NCBI GenBank assembly: GCA_945873695.1
Contig: CAMCDX010000009.1
Coordinates: forward strand, 1 to 32,518
Length of the DNA: 32,518 nt
Reading direction: 5' to 3'
Origin: an uncultured Clostridia bacterium
Lineage (GTDB): Bacteria; Bacillota; Clostridia; Oscillospirales; Oscillospiraceae
The position numbers were made by a program, and so were the translations under genes. How positions within the stretch are numbered: position 1 is the first letter of the stretch; each line of letters opens with the position of its first letter. This document shows positions 20,973 to 29,155 of the stretch, piece after piece. The notes below the pieces were generated by a model. It saw nothing but the letters and a program-made list of their open reading frames with translations, searched no databases and was not told where the DNA came from.

Positions 20973-21503
20973 ATGGAACATTCTATGGGATATAACTTCG
21001 GCATGCTGGCAGGGGTGCTGGTAGGGGCGCTGGTAGGCATTGGCATCGTGGTACTGCTGTTCAAGCTGAAAGTGATGGACCTGACCTTTGACGAGCGCCA
21101 GCAGCTGGCCCGGGGCCAGGCATACAAATACGGCTTCTGGACCCTGCTGGGCTGCCTGCTGCTGTACGGCTTTTCCGATGCGGCGTTGGGCCGGTGGTGC
21201 GATGTCCTCACCGGCGTCATGCTGTGTGTTGCTGTAGCACTGGTGGTGTTCGCCTCTATCTGCATCGTGAAGGACGCCTACCTGAGTTTGAAGGAGAAGC
21301 CCCGGACAATCATGACGCTGCTGACCGTTGTTGCGGCGCTGAACCTGGTCATCGGTGGGATGAACCTGAAATGCGGCCAGGTGGTGAAGGACGGCGTCCT
21401 GACCTACGGCGCGGTGAACCTGATTTGCGGCGCCATGGTGCTGGTGCTCCTGGTGATCTACGTGGTGAATTACCTGATGGCGAAGCGGGAGGAAGCGGAA
21501 TGA
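20973..21503 (+). CDS. Five-pass membrane protein paired with an XRE regulator
   Basis: This 176-residue protein has five clear hydrophobic segments (about residues 9-30, 51-68, 76-97, 110-130 and 144-167). There is a cytosolic-type loop, KVMDLTFDERQQLARGQAYKYG, between the first two. I recognise no named family, though small membrane proteins of this layout are common partners of YozG-like regulators in Firmicutes. GGAGGAACGAC precedes the ATG at 20973. The last four bases overlap the regulator start as ATGA, so translation is coupled. Possible roles are a sensor or a sequestering partner of the regulator; neither is shown by the sequence. Confidence 0.75.
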   Translation: MEHSMGYNFGMLAGVLVGALVGIGIVVLLFKLKVMDLTFDERQQLARGQAYKYGFWTLLGCLLLYGFSDAALGRWCDVLTGVMLCVAVALVVFASICIVKDAYLSLKEKPRTIMTLLTVVAALNLVIGGMNLKCGQVVKDGVLTYGAVNLICGAMVLVLLVIYVVNYLMAKREEAE

Positions 21504-21691
21504 AGAACCTGCGCCTGAAATCCGCCCGGGCGGCGCTGGACATGAGTCAGCAGCAGCTGGCGGATGCGGTAGGCGTCTCCCGCCAGACCATCAACGCCAT
21601 CGAAAAGGGGGACTACAACCCTACCATCAAGCTGTGCCTCGCCATCTGCAAGACGCTGCACAAGACCCTGGACGATTTGTTTTGGGAATGA
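21500..21691 (+). CDS. Minimal XRE-family (YozG-like) transcriptional regulator
   Basis: This 63-residue protein is essentially one helix-turn-helix domain: LRLKSARAALDMSQQQLADA forms helices 1-2, VGVSRQTINAIEKGDYNP the recognition helix and turn, and the rest closes the five-helix bundle, ending LDDLFWE. It has no ligand or dimerisation domain. The ATG overlaps the TGA of the membrane protein. Such small regulators usually repress their own promoter; the AT-rich promoter at 20903-20931 is the natural candidate. The stop codon is followed at once by a bidirectional terminator. Confidence 0.9.
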   Translation: MKNLRLKSARAALDMSQQQLADAVGVSRQTINAIEKGDYNPTIKLCLAICKTLHKTLDDLFWE

Positions 21692-21728
21692 GAAAAAGCC
21701 TGACCCCTGGGGCCAGGCTTTTTCTCAT
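21688..21728. terminator. Bidirectional intrinsic terminator
   Basis: A 15-bp stem, ATGAGAAAAAGCCTG with its complement, with inner CCC/GGG pairing. The A- and T-rich arms provide T-runs on both strands. It includes the stop codons of the XRE gene (+) and of the convergent gene (-). Confidence 0.85.
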
Positions 21729-22753
21729 GTTTCGATGCCCGCCCGGCGGAGCAGCCATTGCCCGCCGCCGCGGGTCATCTCCAGGGTCAGGCGGTCGTAC
21801 CCCTCCTCGGTGCTCAGCCGCAGCCGGACGGACACCAGGGCTTCGCCCGGGTCCTGGCTGTCATCCACGGAGAAGTCCAGCCCGGCGACGGCGGCCTCCG
21901 CCGACACATCCCGGCCGTAGCCGCTGACGCTGGCGCCCTCCGCCAGCAGGGCTTCTGCCGCCTCTGTCCACTGGTCGGAGAGGATGGCGGGGACCAGGGT
22001 CCCGGCGGCCTGCCGCAGGGCGGTCATCCACTCCGGCTGGGCCACGTCCGGCGCCAGGGGCTCAAAGGTGGCCGCTATGTCGGAGAACCGGACGCCGTGA
22101 CCCTCCTCCGCCTCCAGGAAGAACCGGGCGGTGAGGATGTAGGTCCCCCCCTGGCGGTCATCCACACACCAGACCAGGGCCTGCTTGGCATCCCAGGCGG
22201 TGCCGTCGCCGCACCGGAAGGAGTACCTGCCGGTGTCCAGGTCCGCGCAGATGCCGCCGTTCTCACTGTATTCCGCCGCCATGGCCTGGCTGCGCTGTTC
22301 GATGGCCTCGGAAGGGGAGCGCCCCTTCCGGTGCTCCACCGTCATCTCGCAGGCCGGCAGGTCCTCCGGCGGGGGATTGATGGGCCGGATGGTGTATACT
22401 CCGTTCTCCCAGGCGCCCTGGTACATCTCCTGGTTGAAATAGAGGATGAACTCCCGCTCCAACCTCTGGGGCGCCGCGTCGGAGCGCACTGACAGCAGGT
22501 GCAGTGTCCCGCCCTCCTGGCCGGAAAGCCGCAGCGGTGTGGTCCGAACCTCCTCCGGCGGGCCCTGAATGTCCGGCTCCGGCCCGGTGACAGGGGCGTC
22601 CGCCGGCCTCAGCGCCAGGGCCATCGCGGCGCAGGCCGCCAGGGCTCCCGCCGCGATGTACCAGTTCCGCCGGCTCTTGCGGCGGCGTTCGCTCCGCTCC
22701 AGCAGCGCCGGTTCGGCGGCGCCGATGGCCTTGAATAGCCGCTCCTGCTTCAT
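21725..22753 (-). CDS. Putative membrane-anchored partner (anti-sigma-like) of the ECF sigma factor
   Basis: This 342-residue protein has a basic cytosolic N-terminus of about 30 residues (RRRKSRRN), one membrane segment at about residues 31-49, and a large extracytoplasmic part with no domain that I recognise. The ATG overlaps the stop codon of the upstream ECF sigma gene (ATGA), the usual arrangement for a sigma factor and its membrane-bound regulator. The cytosolic part is short compared with classical zinc anti-sigma domains and lacks the HxxxCxxC motif, so the anti-sigma role is an inference from position and topology. A lipoprotein or sensor role is possible. Confidence 0.65.
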   Translation of the reverse strand: MKQERLFKAIGAAEPALLERSERRRKSRRNWYIAAGALAACAAMALALRPADAPVTGPEPDIQGPPEEVRTTPLRLSGQEGGTLHLLSVRSDAAPQRLEREFILYFNQEMYQGAWENGVYTIRPINPPPEDLPACEMTVEHRKGRSPSEAIEQRSQAMAAEYSENGGICADLDTGRYSFRCGDGTAWDAKQALVWCVDDRQGGTYILTARFFLEAEEGHGVRFSDIAATFEPLAPDVAQPEWMTALRQAAGTLVPAILSDQWTEAAEALLAEGASVSGYGRDVSAEAAVAGLDFSVDDSQDPGEALVSVRLRLSTEEGYDRLTLEMTRGGGQWLLRRAGIET

Positions 22754-23310
22754 ACGGTGATGTCCTCCTTTTCCAGAAACCGCCGCAGCTTTTCCCGGCT
22801 GCGGTACAGGCTGCTTTTCACGGTGCTGGCCTTCAGCCCGTACCGGGCACCGATGTCCGCCACCGGCTCCACGTACCAGTACCGGCGGAGAAAAATGTCA
22901 CAGTCCCGGGGCGGCAGGCTGTGGAGAAAGCGGTCCACCGCCCGCTCCAGCTCCCGGTCCTCCGCCGCCTGGGCGGCGCTGGGAGCCGCGGGGACGCAGT
23001 CGCCCAGCTCCTCCAGCGCCAGGGCCAGCTGGCCGCCGCCCCGCTTCTCCGCCTGCCGGGCCTGATAGCGGTTGAAAGCCAGGCTCCGGGTGATCTTCCC
23101 CAGAAAGGGCGCCAGCCGCTCCGGCCGGTGGACGGGCATGGCGTTCCAGGCCCCCAGCCAGGTGTCGTTGACGCACTCCTCGGCGTCCATGGCGTCGGAC
23201 AGCAGGCGGAAGGCGATGGCGTAGCAGTAGTTTCCGTATTTGTCCCGGACCTGGGTGATGGCGTCGCCGCTGCGCTGCCAGAACAGGTCCACGATGCGGT
23301 GGTCTTCCAT
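22750..23310 (-). CDS. ECF-type RNA polymerase sigma factor
   Basis: This 186-residue protein has sigma region 2 at about residues 20-90 (YCYAIAFRLLSDAMDAEECVNDTWLGAWNAMP, then FLGKITRSLAFNRYQARQA) and region 4 at about 130-182 (LPPRDCDIFLRRYWY, IGARYGLKASTVKSSLYRSREKLRRFLE). The linker of about 40 residues is of normal length. AAAGGAGA lies upstream of the ATG at 23310; the frame extends 11 codons further without need. It is co-transcribed and coupled with the membrane protein that follows. The signal and the target genes are unknown. Two GGTAAAA repeats lie upstream on its strand (near 23377-23395) and could belong to its promoter. Confidence 0.9.
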   Translation of the reverse strand: MEDHRIVDLFWQRSGDAITQVRDKYGNYCYAIAFRLLSDAMDAEECVNDTWLGAWNAMPVHRPERLAPFLGKITRSLAFNRYQARQAEKRGGGQLALALEELGDCVPAAPSAAQAAEDRELERAVDRFLHSLPPRDCDIFLRRYWYVEPVADIGARYGLKASTVKSSLYRSREKLRRFLEKEDITV

Positions 23311-23457
23311 AGGGCGGTCTCCTTTCTTTGCGGGGCCTTTCATCTATCCAGTCAGGAAAAACCGAAAAAGGTTTTACCCATTTTACCATAAAACATGAAA
23401 AAAAATGAGACGGGCGGGAGACTCTTTCCCGATTCCGCATACTTTGCGGATTTTGCC

Positions 23458-23486
23458 TTGAAATACGGGCGCTTCTCTGCTATATT
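23458..23486 (+). promoter_or_regulatory. smc promoter
   Basis: TTGAAA (23458-23463), 17 bases, then TATATT (23481-23486), about 40 bp before the GTG start. The rest of the gap 23311-23525 shows only short weak hairpins and the sigma-gene leader. Confidence 0.7.
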
Positions 23487-23525
23487 ATTCTAGTTATAGT
23501 ATGTTGATTTCACAGAGGTGAGCGT

Positions 23526-26500
23526 GTGTATTTAAAAGCATTGGAGATCCAGGGTTTCAAGTCCTTCCCGGATAAGACGGTCCTGAACTTCGGAGAGGAC
23601 ATCACCGCTATCGTGGGCCCCAACGGCTCCGGCAAGTCCAACATCTCCGACGCCATCCGCTGGGTCATGGGCGAGCAGAGCGCCAAGGGCCTCCGGGGCG
23701 CCAAGATGGAGGACGTCATCTTCGGCGGCACTGAGAAGCGGGGGCAGGTGGGCTTCGCCCAGGTGACGCTGGTCATCGACAACACGGAGCACATCTTCCC
23801 CACCATGGAGGAGAGCGAGGTCTCCGTCACCCGCCGCTACTACCGCAGCGGCGAAAGCGAATATTACATCAACCGCCAGTCCGTCCGCCTCAAGGACCTG
23901 ACGGAGCTGTTCATGGACACCGGCATGGGCCGTGAGGGCTACTCCATCATCGGCCAGGGCAAGATCGATGAGATCCTCTCCGCCAAGAGCGGCGAGCGCC
24001 GGGAGATCTTCGAGGAGGCCGCCGGCATCTCCAAGTTCCGCCACCGGAAGGAGGAGGCGGAGCGGAAGCTGGAGCGGACGGAGGAGAACCTGGTCCGCGT
24101 CAACGACAAGATCGCCGAGCTGGAGCTCCAGGTGGAGCCCCTGCGGGACCAGGCGGAGCGGGCAAAGAAGTACCTGGTCCTCCGGGACGAACTGCGGCTT
24201 TTGGAGGTCTCCGTGTGGCTGGAGAATCTGGACGCCCTGAAGGCCGGCGCCCGGAAGCTGGAGGCGGACTTCCATACCGCCGAGGCTGCCCGGGACGAGG
24301 CCCGTGCCGCCCTGGACGCCCTCTACGCCGAAAACGAGGAGATCGGTGAGCGGATGCGGCAGAAGGACATGGAGGCTGAGCAGGTCCGCCGCCAGGCCGC
24401 CGAGCTGGACGGCCGGATCAAGGAGCGGGAGTCCGCCGTGGCGGTGCTGGAGAGCACCATCTCCCACAACGAGGAGAATATCCGACGTGCCCAGTCGGAG
24501 CTGGCGGAGACGGACAGCCGCAACCGGGGCCTGGAGCAGCAGGCGGCGGACCAGGAGGCCCGCGTCGCCGAGATCGATAGGGAGATCAAGGAACTGAACG
24601 CCCAGCTGGATGCCCTGCTGGAGCAGGCCCGGGCCGCCTCGGAGCAGGCCGGCGGGGCCCAGTCCCAGGCGGAGGCCCTCCGGGGAAAAGAGGCCATGGC
24701 CGCCGCCACGGCTGCCGACGCCAGAGCGGAAGCCGCCGCCATCGCGGCGGAGAACGGCCAGATCAAAGAGCGGAAGGAAGCCGTGGAGCGGGACAAGGCC
24801 GACGCCGAGGCACAGCTTGGCCAGACGGAGAAGGAGGCCAAGGCCAACCGCCGTGCCCTGGAGGACGCCCGGGACGAGGCGGAGGCCGCCGCCAACATCA
24901 TTGCCGGCCACAGCCTGCGGATGGAGGAGCGGCAGAAGAAGGCCGCCGCCGCCGGGGAAAACCGGGTGAAGCTGACCATGGACGTGGGTGCCCTGGACAA
25001 CCGCATCCGCCTGCTGACGGAGATGGAGAAGGAGTACGAGGGCTTTTCCAAGGCAGTGAAGGTGGTCATGCAGGCCAAAGGGAGCCTCCGGGGCATTCAC
25101 GGCCCGGTGGCCAACCTGATGAAGACGGACCAGAAGTACAGCCTGGCCATCGAGATCGCCCTGGGCGGAGGTCTCCAGAACATCGTGGTGGACCGGGAGG
25201 AGGACGCCAAGGCGGCCATCAACTTCCTGAAGCAGCGGGACGGCGGCCGGGCCACCTTCCTGCCTCTCACCGCCATCCGTGGCGACGAGCTGCGCCAGAG
25301 CGGGGTGGAGAACGAATACGGCTTCGTGGGCCTGGCCTCCCGGCTGGTGGCCTTCGATGGAAAATATACCAACATCTTCCAGAACCTCCTGGGCCGCACG
25401 GTCATCGTGGAGGACATGGACTGCGGCATCGCCATGGCCCGGAAGTACCGCAACGCCTTCCGCATCGTGACGCTGGACGGCCAGGTCATCAACCGGGGCG
25501 GCTCCATGACCGGCGGTTCCACCAACCGCGGCGCCGGCGTATTGAGCCGTGCCGCCGAGCTGGAAAAGCTGAACAGCCGCGCCGCCGCCATGCATGAGAA
25601 GCTCTCCGCCGCCCAGGCGGCGGAGGAGGCGGCAAACCGGGAGCTGGCCGCCGCCCGGTACGAGCTGGAGACCGCCGAGGCCCAGCGCCGCCAGGCCGAG
25701 GACGAGGTCCTGCGGCTGGAGGGCGCCAAGAACCACTTCGACATCCTGATGCGCTCCCTGGGGGAGAACCTGGAGAACCTGGAAGGGGAGCTTGCCAGTC
25801 TCGCTGGCCGGCTGGAGGACAACGCCCGCCGTGCCGCCGAAGCGGAAAAGGCTGTGGCGGAGCAGGAGGCCCTGGCGGAGAGCCTGCGGGCTCAGGCCGA
25901 GGAGGTTCTCTCCGGCCAGACGGAGCTGCTGGCCAAGTCCGGCGCCCTGACGGAGGAGATCACAGAAAAGAAGACGGGCCTGGCCGCCCTCACCGCCGAG
26001 CGGGAGACCACCTGCCGCCGTGCCGCCGACCTGCGGCAGCTGGCCGCGGACCTGGCCGGCGACCGGGCGCAGAAGGAGCGGACCGTCCGAACCTACCAAC
26101 AGAATATCGACGACGCCAACGGGGAGATCAGCCGGTGCCGGGAGGCTCTGGCGGAGCTGAACGGCCAGGGGCAGTCCTTCCGGGACCGTCTGGCGGCCCT
26201 CAGCGAGGAGAAGCTGGCCCTGGAGGCGGAGCGCACCGCGCAGAACAAGCGGAGCCAGGACATGAACGAGGACCTGCTGAACCTGGAGCGGGCGGTCAGC
26301 CGTCTGGAGCAGAAGAAGGCCACCTCCGCCATGGAGGAAAAGCAGATCCTGGACCGGCTGTGGGAGCACTACGAGCTGAGCCACTCCGACGCCCAGGCAC
26401 AGCGGATCGAACTGGAAAGCGTCCCCAAGGCCACCCGCCGCATCGGTGAGCTGAACCGGGAGATCAAGGGCCTGGGCGCCATCAACATCGGCGCCATCGA

Positions 26501-27092
26501 GGAGTTCGACCGGGTCAACGGCCGGTACACCTACCTGACGGACCAGCGCAACGACGTGGAGAAGGCCAAGGAGGAGCTGAGCGGCATTATCGAGGAGATC
26601 ACCAGCCAGATGACGGTGATCTTCGCCGAGCAGTTCAAGCTTATCAACGAGAGCTTCCAGACCACCTTCACCGACCTCTTCGGCGGCGGTGCGGCCCGGC
26701 TGGAGCTGGAGGACGAGAGCGACATCCTGGGCTGCGGCATCGAGATCAAGGCCCAGCCGCCCGGAAAGACGTTGAAGACCATCTCCCTCCTCTCCGGCGG
26801 CGAGAAGGCCTTCGTGGCCATCGCGCTGTACTTCGCCATTTTGAAGGTACATCCCACGCCCTTCTGCGTCATGGACGAGATTGAGGCGGCTCTGGACGAG
26901 CCCAACGTCATCCGGGTGGCCCGGTATATGCGGCGGCTTTCGGACCGGACCCAGTTCATCGTCATCACCCACCGCCGGGGCACCATGGAGGAGGCCGACG
27001 TCCTCTACGGCGTCACCATGCAGGAGCAGGGTGTTTCCAAGATCCTGACCATCAACCTGAACGACATGGCAAAGGAACTGAAGATCAAGTAG
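23526..27092 (+). CDS. smc: Chromosome segregation protein SMC
   Basis: This 1188-residue ATPase of the condensin complex (SMC-ScpAB) compacts and separates daughter chromosomes. The N-terminal head has IVGPNGSGKSNISDAI (Walker A, residues 31-38); two long Ala/Glu-rich coiled coils (about 170-510 and 680-1010) flank the hinge (about 520-670, with LMKTDQKYSLAIEIALGGGLQ and GGSMTGGS); the C-terminal head has the signature LLSGGEKAFVAIAL near 1090 and Walker B FCVMDEIEAALDE near 1115. The length is normal. It starts with GTG behind AGAGGTGA. The smc-ftsY order is common in Firmicutes. Its last codons are duplicated 161 bp downstream (see the repeat entries). Confidence 0.98.
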   Translation: MYLKALEIQGFKSFPDKTVLNFGEDITAIVGPNGSGKSNISDAIRWVMGEQSAKGLRGAKMEDVIFGGTEKRGQVGFAQVTLVIDNTEHIFPTMEESEVSVTRRYYRSGESEYYINRQSVRLKDLTELFMDTGMGREGYSIIGQGKIDEILSAKSGERREIFEEAAGISKFRHRKEEAERKLERTEENLVRVNDKIAELELQVEPLRDQAERAKKYLVLRDELRLLEVSVWLENLDALKAGARKLEADFHTAEAARDEARAALDALYAENEEIGERMRQKDMEAEQVRRQAAELDGRIKERESAVAVLESTISHNEENIRRAQSELAETDSRNRGLEQQAADQEARVAEIDREIKELNAQLDALLEQARAASEQAGGAQSQAEALRGKEAMAAATAADARAEAAAIAAENGQIKERKEAVERDKADAEAQLGQTEKEAKANRRALEDARDEAEAAANIIAGHSLRMEERQKKAAAAGENRVKLTMDVGALDNRIRLLTEMEKEYEGFSKAVKVVMQAKGSLRGIHGPVANLMKTDQKYSLAIEIALGGGLQNIVVDREEDAKAAINFLKQRDGGRATFLPLTAIRGDELRQSGVENEYGFVGLASRLVAFDGKYTNIFQNLLGRTVIVEDMDCGIAMARKYRNAFRIVTLDGQVINRGGSMTGGSTNRGAGVLSRAAELEKLNSRAAAMHEKLSAAQAAEEAANRELAAARYELETAEAQRRQAEDEVLRLEGAKNHFDILMRSLGENLENLEGELASLAGRLEDNARRAAEAEKAVAEQEALAESLRAQAEEVLSGQTELLAKSGALTEEITEKKTGLAALTAERETTCRRAADLRQLAADLAGDRAQKERTVRTYQQNIDDANGEISRCREALAELNGQGQSFRDRLAALSEEKLALEAERTAQNKRSQDMNEDLLNLERAVSRLEQKKATSAMEEKQILDRLWEHYELSHSDAQAQRIELESVPKATRRIGELNREIKGLGAINIGAIEEFDRVNGRYTYLTDQRNDVEKAKEELSGIIEEITSQMTVIFAEQFKLINESFQTTFTDLFGGGAARLELEDESDILGCGIEIKAQPPGKTLKTISLLSGGEKAFVAIALYFAILKVHPTPFCVMDEIEAALDEPNVIRVARYMRRLSDRTQFIVITHRRGTMEEADVLYGVTMQEQGVSKILTINLNDMAKELKIK

Positions 27093-27094
27093 GG
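27061..27094 (+). repeat. Direct repeat, copy 1: 3' end of smc
   Basis: This 34-bp stretch, which encodes the last smc residues (DMAKELKIK) and the stop codon, recurs at 27222-27255 with 32 of 34 bases identical. Both differences fall in third codon positions and leave the peptide unchanged. Confidence 0.9.
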
Positions 27095-27221
27095 CATGGT
27101 GACGTCCCCACAGGGCTCCCGCCGCGACCCAGCGGAGCGGTTGCGGTGGGAAGAGGAGGAGCAAGGGAGCGGGCGCGGTTTTCACGGTCAGCGGAAACGG
27201 AGCTCAGTGGACTTTGGGACG
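27095..27221. other. 127-bp GC-rich insert between the two copies of the smc 3' end
   Basis: It lies after the smc stop codon, has no credible gene, and contains short inverted ends (GACGTCCCCA near the left, TGGGACG at the right). Its origin is unknown; it lengthens the smc to zinc-ribbon gene gap to 172 bp. Confidence 0.6.
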
Positions 27222-27255
27222 ACGACATGGCGAAGGAACTGAAGATCAAATAGGG
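27222..27255 (+). repeat. Direct repeat, copy 2: displaced smc 3' end
   Basis: It reads DMAKELKIK-stop in frame with a short upstream open stretch, then runs on into the leader of the zinc-ribbon gene. It may be the original smc end, with copy 1 the newer one, or the reverse. Confidence 0.9.
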
Positions 27256-27264
27256 AGACAGAAT

Positions 27265-27516
27265 ATGAGCAACGAAAGAAAGAACACGATCATCTGGTTC
27301 ATGATCGTCATTGGACTTCTCCTGTGCGTGCTGGGCGGCCGGCTGGGAGGAGGCGCATCCGGGTACAGCCTGCTGCAAAAGGGCGGAGCCATTCTCGTCA
27401 TCATCGGTGGGGTGCTGGAATTTACGCTGTTCCGCTGCCCCCACTGCGGACGGTCTCTGGGAAGAAAACGGATCACTAGGGACACCTGCCCTTACTGCGG
27501 CGAGAAGCTGGACTGA
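27265..27516 (+). CDS. Small membrane protein with C-terminal zinc ribbon
   Basis: This 83-residue protein has two hydrophobic segments (about residues 9-24 and 36-53) and then a cytosolic tail with CPHCG and CPYCG pairs 18 residues apart, a likely zinc ribbon. I recognise no named family. GGGAGA lies eight bases before the ATG. It is flanked by smc and ftsY and follows the displaced smc 3' end; it is probably co-transcribed with ftsY, 36 bp downstream. Confidence 0.75.
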   Translation: MSNERKNTIIWFMIVIGLLLCVLGGRLGGGASGYSLLQKGGAILVIIGGVLEFTLFRCPHCGRSLGRKRITRDTCPYCGEKLD

Positions 27517-27552
27517 CAGCGCAGACATTTATTTCCTGATTGGGAGGAAGCT

Positions 27553-28425
27553 ATGGGCTTTTTTAACAAACTGAAGAAGATCACCACCAACCTGTTCTCC
27601 GGCTTCACCGAGGCCGACGAGGCCTTTTTCGAGGAGCTGGAGGAGACTCTGATCCTGGCGGACCTGGGAATGGACACCGCCCTGGAGGCGGTGGAACAGC
27701 TGCGCCAGCGGGTGCGCAAAGAGAAGCTCCACGACCAGGAGGAGGTCAAGGCCGCCCTCCGGGACATCCTGGTGGAGGAGATGTCCGTGGGGGACACCGC
27801 TCTGGATACCTCCACCAAGCCCGCTGTGGTGCTGTTCATCGGCGTCAACGGCGTGGGCAAGACCACGTCCATCGGCAAGCTGGGCAGCCAGCTGAAAAGC
27901 GAGGGCAAGCGGGTCCTCTTCTGCGCGGCGGACACCTTCCGGGCCGCCGCCGCCGACCAGCTGGAGATCTGGGCGGAGCGGGCCGGCTGTGAGATCGTCC
28001 GCCAGCACGAGGGCGCCGACCCCGGCGCGGTCCTCTTCGACGCCCTCCAGGCCGCCAAGGCCCGGGGCGTGGACGTGGTGCTGTGCGACACCGCCGGCCG
28101 CCTCCACAACAAGGCCAACCTGATGGCGGAGCTCTCCAAGCTCTCCAAGATCATCGACCGGGAGTGCCCCGGCTGCGCCCGGGAGACGCTGCTGGTGCTG
28201 GACGCCACCACCGGCCAGAACGGCCTGATCCAGGCCCGGACCTTCAAGGAGACGGCAGGGCTCACCGGCATCGTCCTCACCAAGCTGGACGGTACCGCCA
28301 AGGGCGGCATCGTGGTGGCCATCGCCAAGGAGCTGGGAGTGCCTGTGAAATTCGCCGGCGTGGGCGAGGGCATCGACGACCTGCGGCCCTTCGACGCCAG
28401 AAGCTATGTGGAGGCTATCATCTAA
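27553..28425 (+). CDS. ftsY: Signal recognition particle receptor FtsY
   Basis: This 290-residue GTPase receives SRP-ribosome complexes at the membrane for co-translational insertion of membrane proteins. The N domain (residues 1 to about 85) starts MGFFNKLKKITTNLFSGF, an amphipathic membrane-binding helix; the acidic A domain of E. coli is absent, as is usual in Firmicutes. The G domain shows GVNGVGKTTSIGKL (G1), DTFRAAAADQL, CDTAGR (G3), the TKLDGTAKGG motif (G4) and GVGEGIDDLRPFD (G5/closing). GGGAGGAAGCT precedes the ATG. It follows smc and the zinc-ribbon gene in one direction. Confidence 0.97.
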   Translation: MGFFNKLKKITTNLFSGFTEADEAFFEELEETLILADLGMDTALEAVEQLRQRVRKEKLHDQEEVKAALRDILVEEMSVGDTALDTSTKPAVVLFIGVNGVGKTTSIGKLGSQLKSEGKRVLFCAADTFRAAAADQLEIWAERAGCEIVRQHEGADPGAVLFDALQAAKARGVDVVLCDTAGRLHNKANLMAELSKLSKIIDRECPGCARETLLVLDATTGQNGLIQARTFKETAGLTGIVLTKLDGTAKGGIVVAIAKELGVPVKFAGVGEGIDDLRPFDARSYVEAII

Positions 28426-28453
28426 AATACCGGGATCGAAAGGGAGGCCCGCC

Positions 28454-28711
28454 ATGCTGACCATCTTCAACCGCCGGGAACTCATCACCATTTCCTCCCG
28501 GCAGAGGTTTTTCCATGTCCGGGAGGCCCTTTCCGCCGCGGGCATTGCCAGCACGGTGAAGCTCCGCGGCGCTGCCCGGGCCGCGGAGCGGGCCCGGTAC
28601 GGCACCGCCGGCCTCTGCCAGGACGCACTGTATACCTATGTTATTTATGTCCACAAAAACGACTATGACCGCGCCATGGCGGCCATCCGGTCCGCCCTGA
28701 GAAACCACTGA
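28454..28711 (+). CDS. Small DUF2007-like protein
   Basis: This 85-residue soluble protein has the pattern FNRRELITISSRQRFFHVREAL, then a beta stretch (GIASTVKLRG), and ends YTYVIYVHKNDYDRAMAAIRSAL. It resembles the small ferredoxin-like fold proteins that I associate with DUF2007 (putative signal-transducing proteins), but the match is loose. AGGGAGG precedes the ATG at 28454; earlier in-frame codons overlap ftsY. It is the second gene after the ftsY stop (28 bp) in a long co-directional run. Confidence 0.6.
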   Translation: MLTIFNRRELITISSRQRFFHVREALSAAGIASTVKLRGAARAAERARYGTAGLCQDALYTYVIYVHKNDYDRAMAAIRSALRNH

Positions 28712-28731
28712 CAAAGGAGTATCCAAGTACC

Positions 28732-29142
28732 ATGATCGTTACCTGTCCCTACTGCAATAAAATGATGCGCGTCGGTCTCGGGCAGCTGCTGTTCCGGGGG
28801 CGGCTCAGCGTGGCCTGTCCCGCCTGCAAGCGCCAGGTGTACGCCGCTTTGAGGGCACAGCTGGTTACTGTCAGGATCATCGTGAGCGTCTTTACCATCC
28901 TGGCTTTCTTCCTGGCGGCCCAGGCGGAGCTGAGCCTGTGGCCCAAGATCGGTCTGCTGACGCTGGTGCTGGTGCTGGTCCTGGCGGTGTCGGAGGCGCT
29001 CAGCCGCTATGTCTCCCGGGATGAGATTCTCCGCAGTAAAACCGAGGAATACATGAAGCTGCAAAGGGAGCTGGAGGCGTCCCGGGAAAAGGCGGAGCGC
29101 CTGGCCCAACAGAAGGCCAGCCGGCACCCCCGGAAGAAATAA
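28732..29142 (+). CDS. Zinc-ribbon, two-pass membrane protein with coiled-coil tail
   Basis: This 136-residue protein has an N-terminal zinc ribbon with CPYC and CPAC pairs (residues 5-8 and 29-32), two hydrophobic segments (about 45-62 and 68-86), and a charged helical tail rich in Glu, Lys and Arg (EEYMKLQRELEASREKAERL) that should form a coiled coil. The family is not recognised. The AAAGGAG upstream is somewhat distant (about 14 bases), so translation may be modest. The next gene, rph, begins 13 bp downstream. Confidence 0.7.
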   Translation: MIVTCPYCNKMMRVGLGQLLFRGRLSVACPACKRQVYAALRAQLVTVRIIVSVFTILAFFLAAQAELSLWPKIGLLTLVLVLVLAVSEALSRYVSRDEILRSKTEEYMKLQRELEASREKAERLAQQKASRHPRKK

Positions 29143-29155
29143 GGAGGAACGAACC

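Noticed and set aside
23532-27185. 1217-codon minus-strand open frame opposite smc
   Set aside because: It is a by-product of GC-rich codon use in smc; the composition is low-complexity (Leu, Gly, His, Gln) and there is no ribosome binding site or domain.
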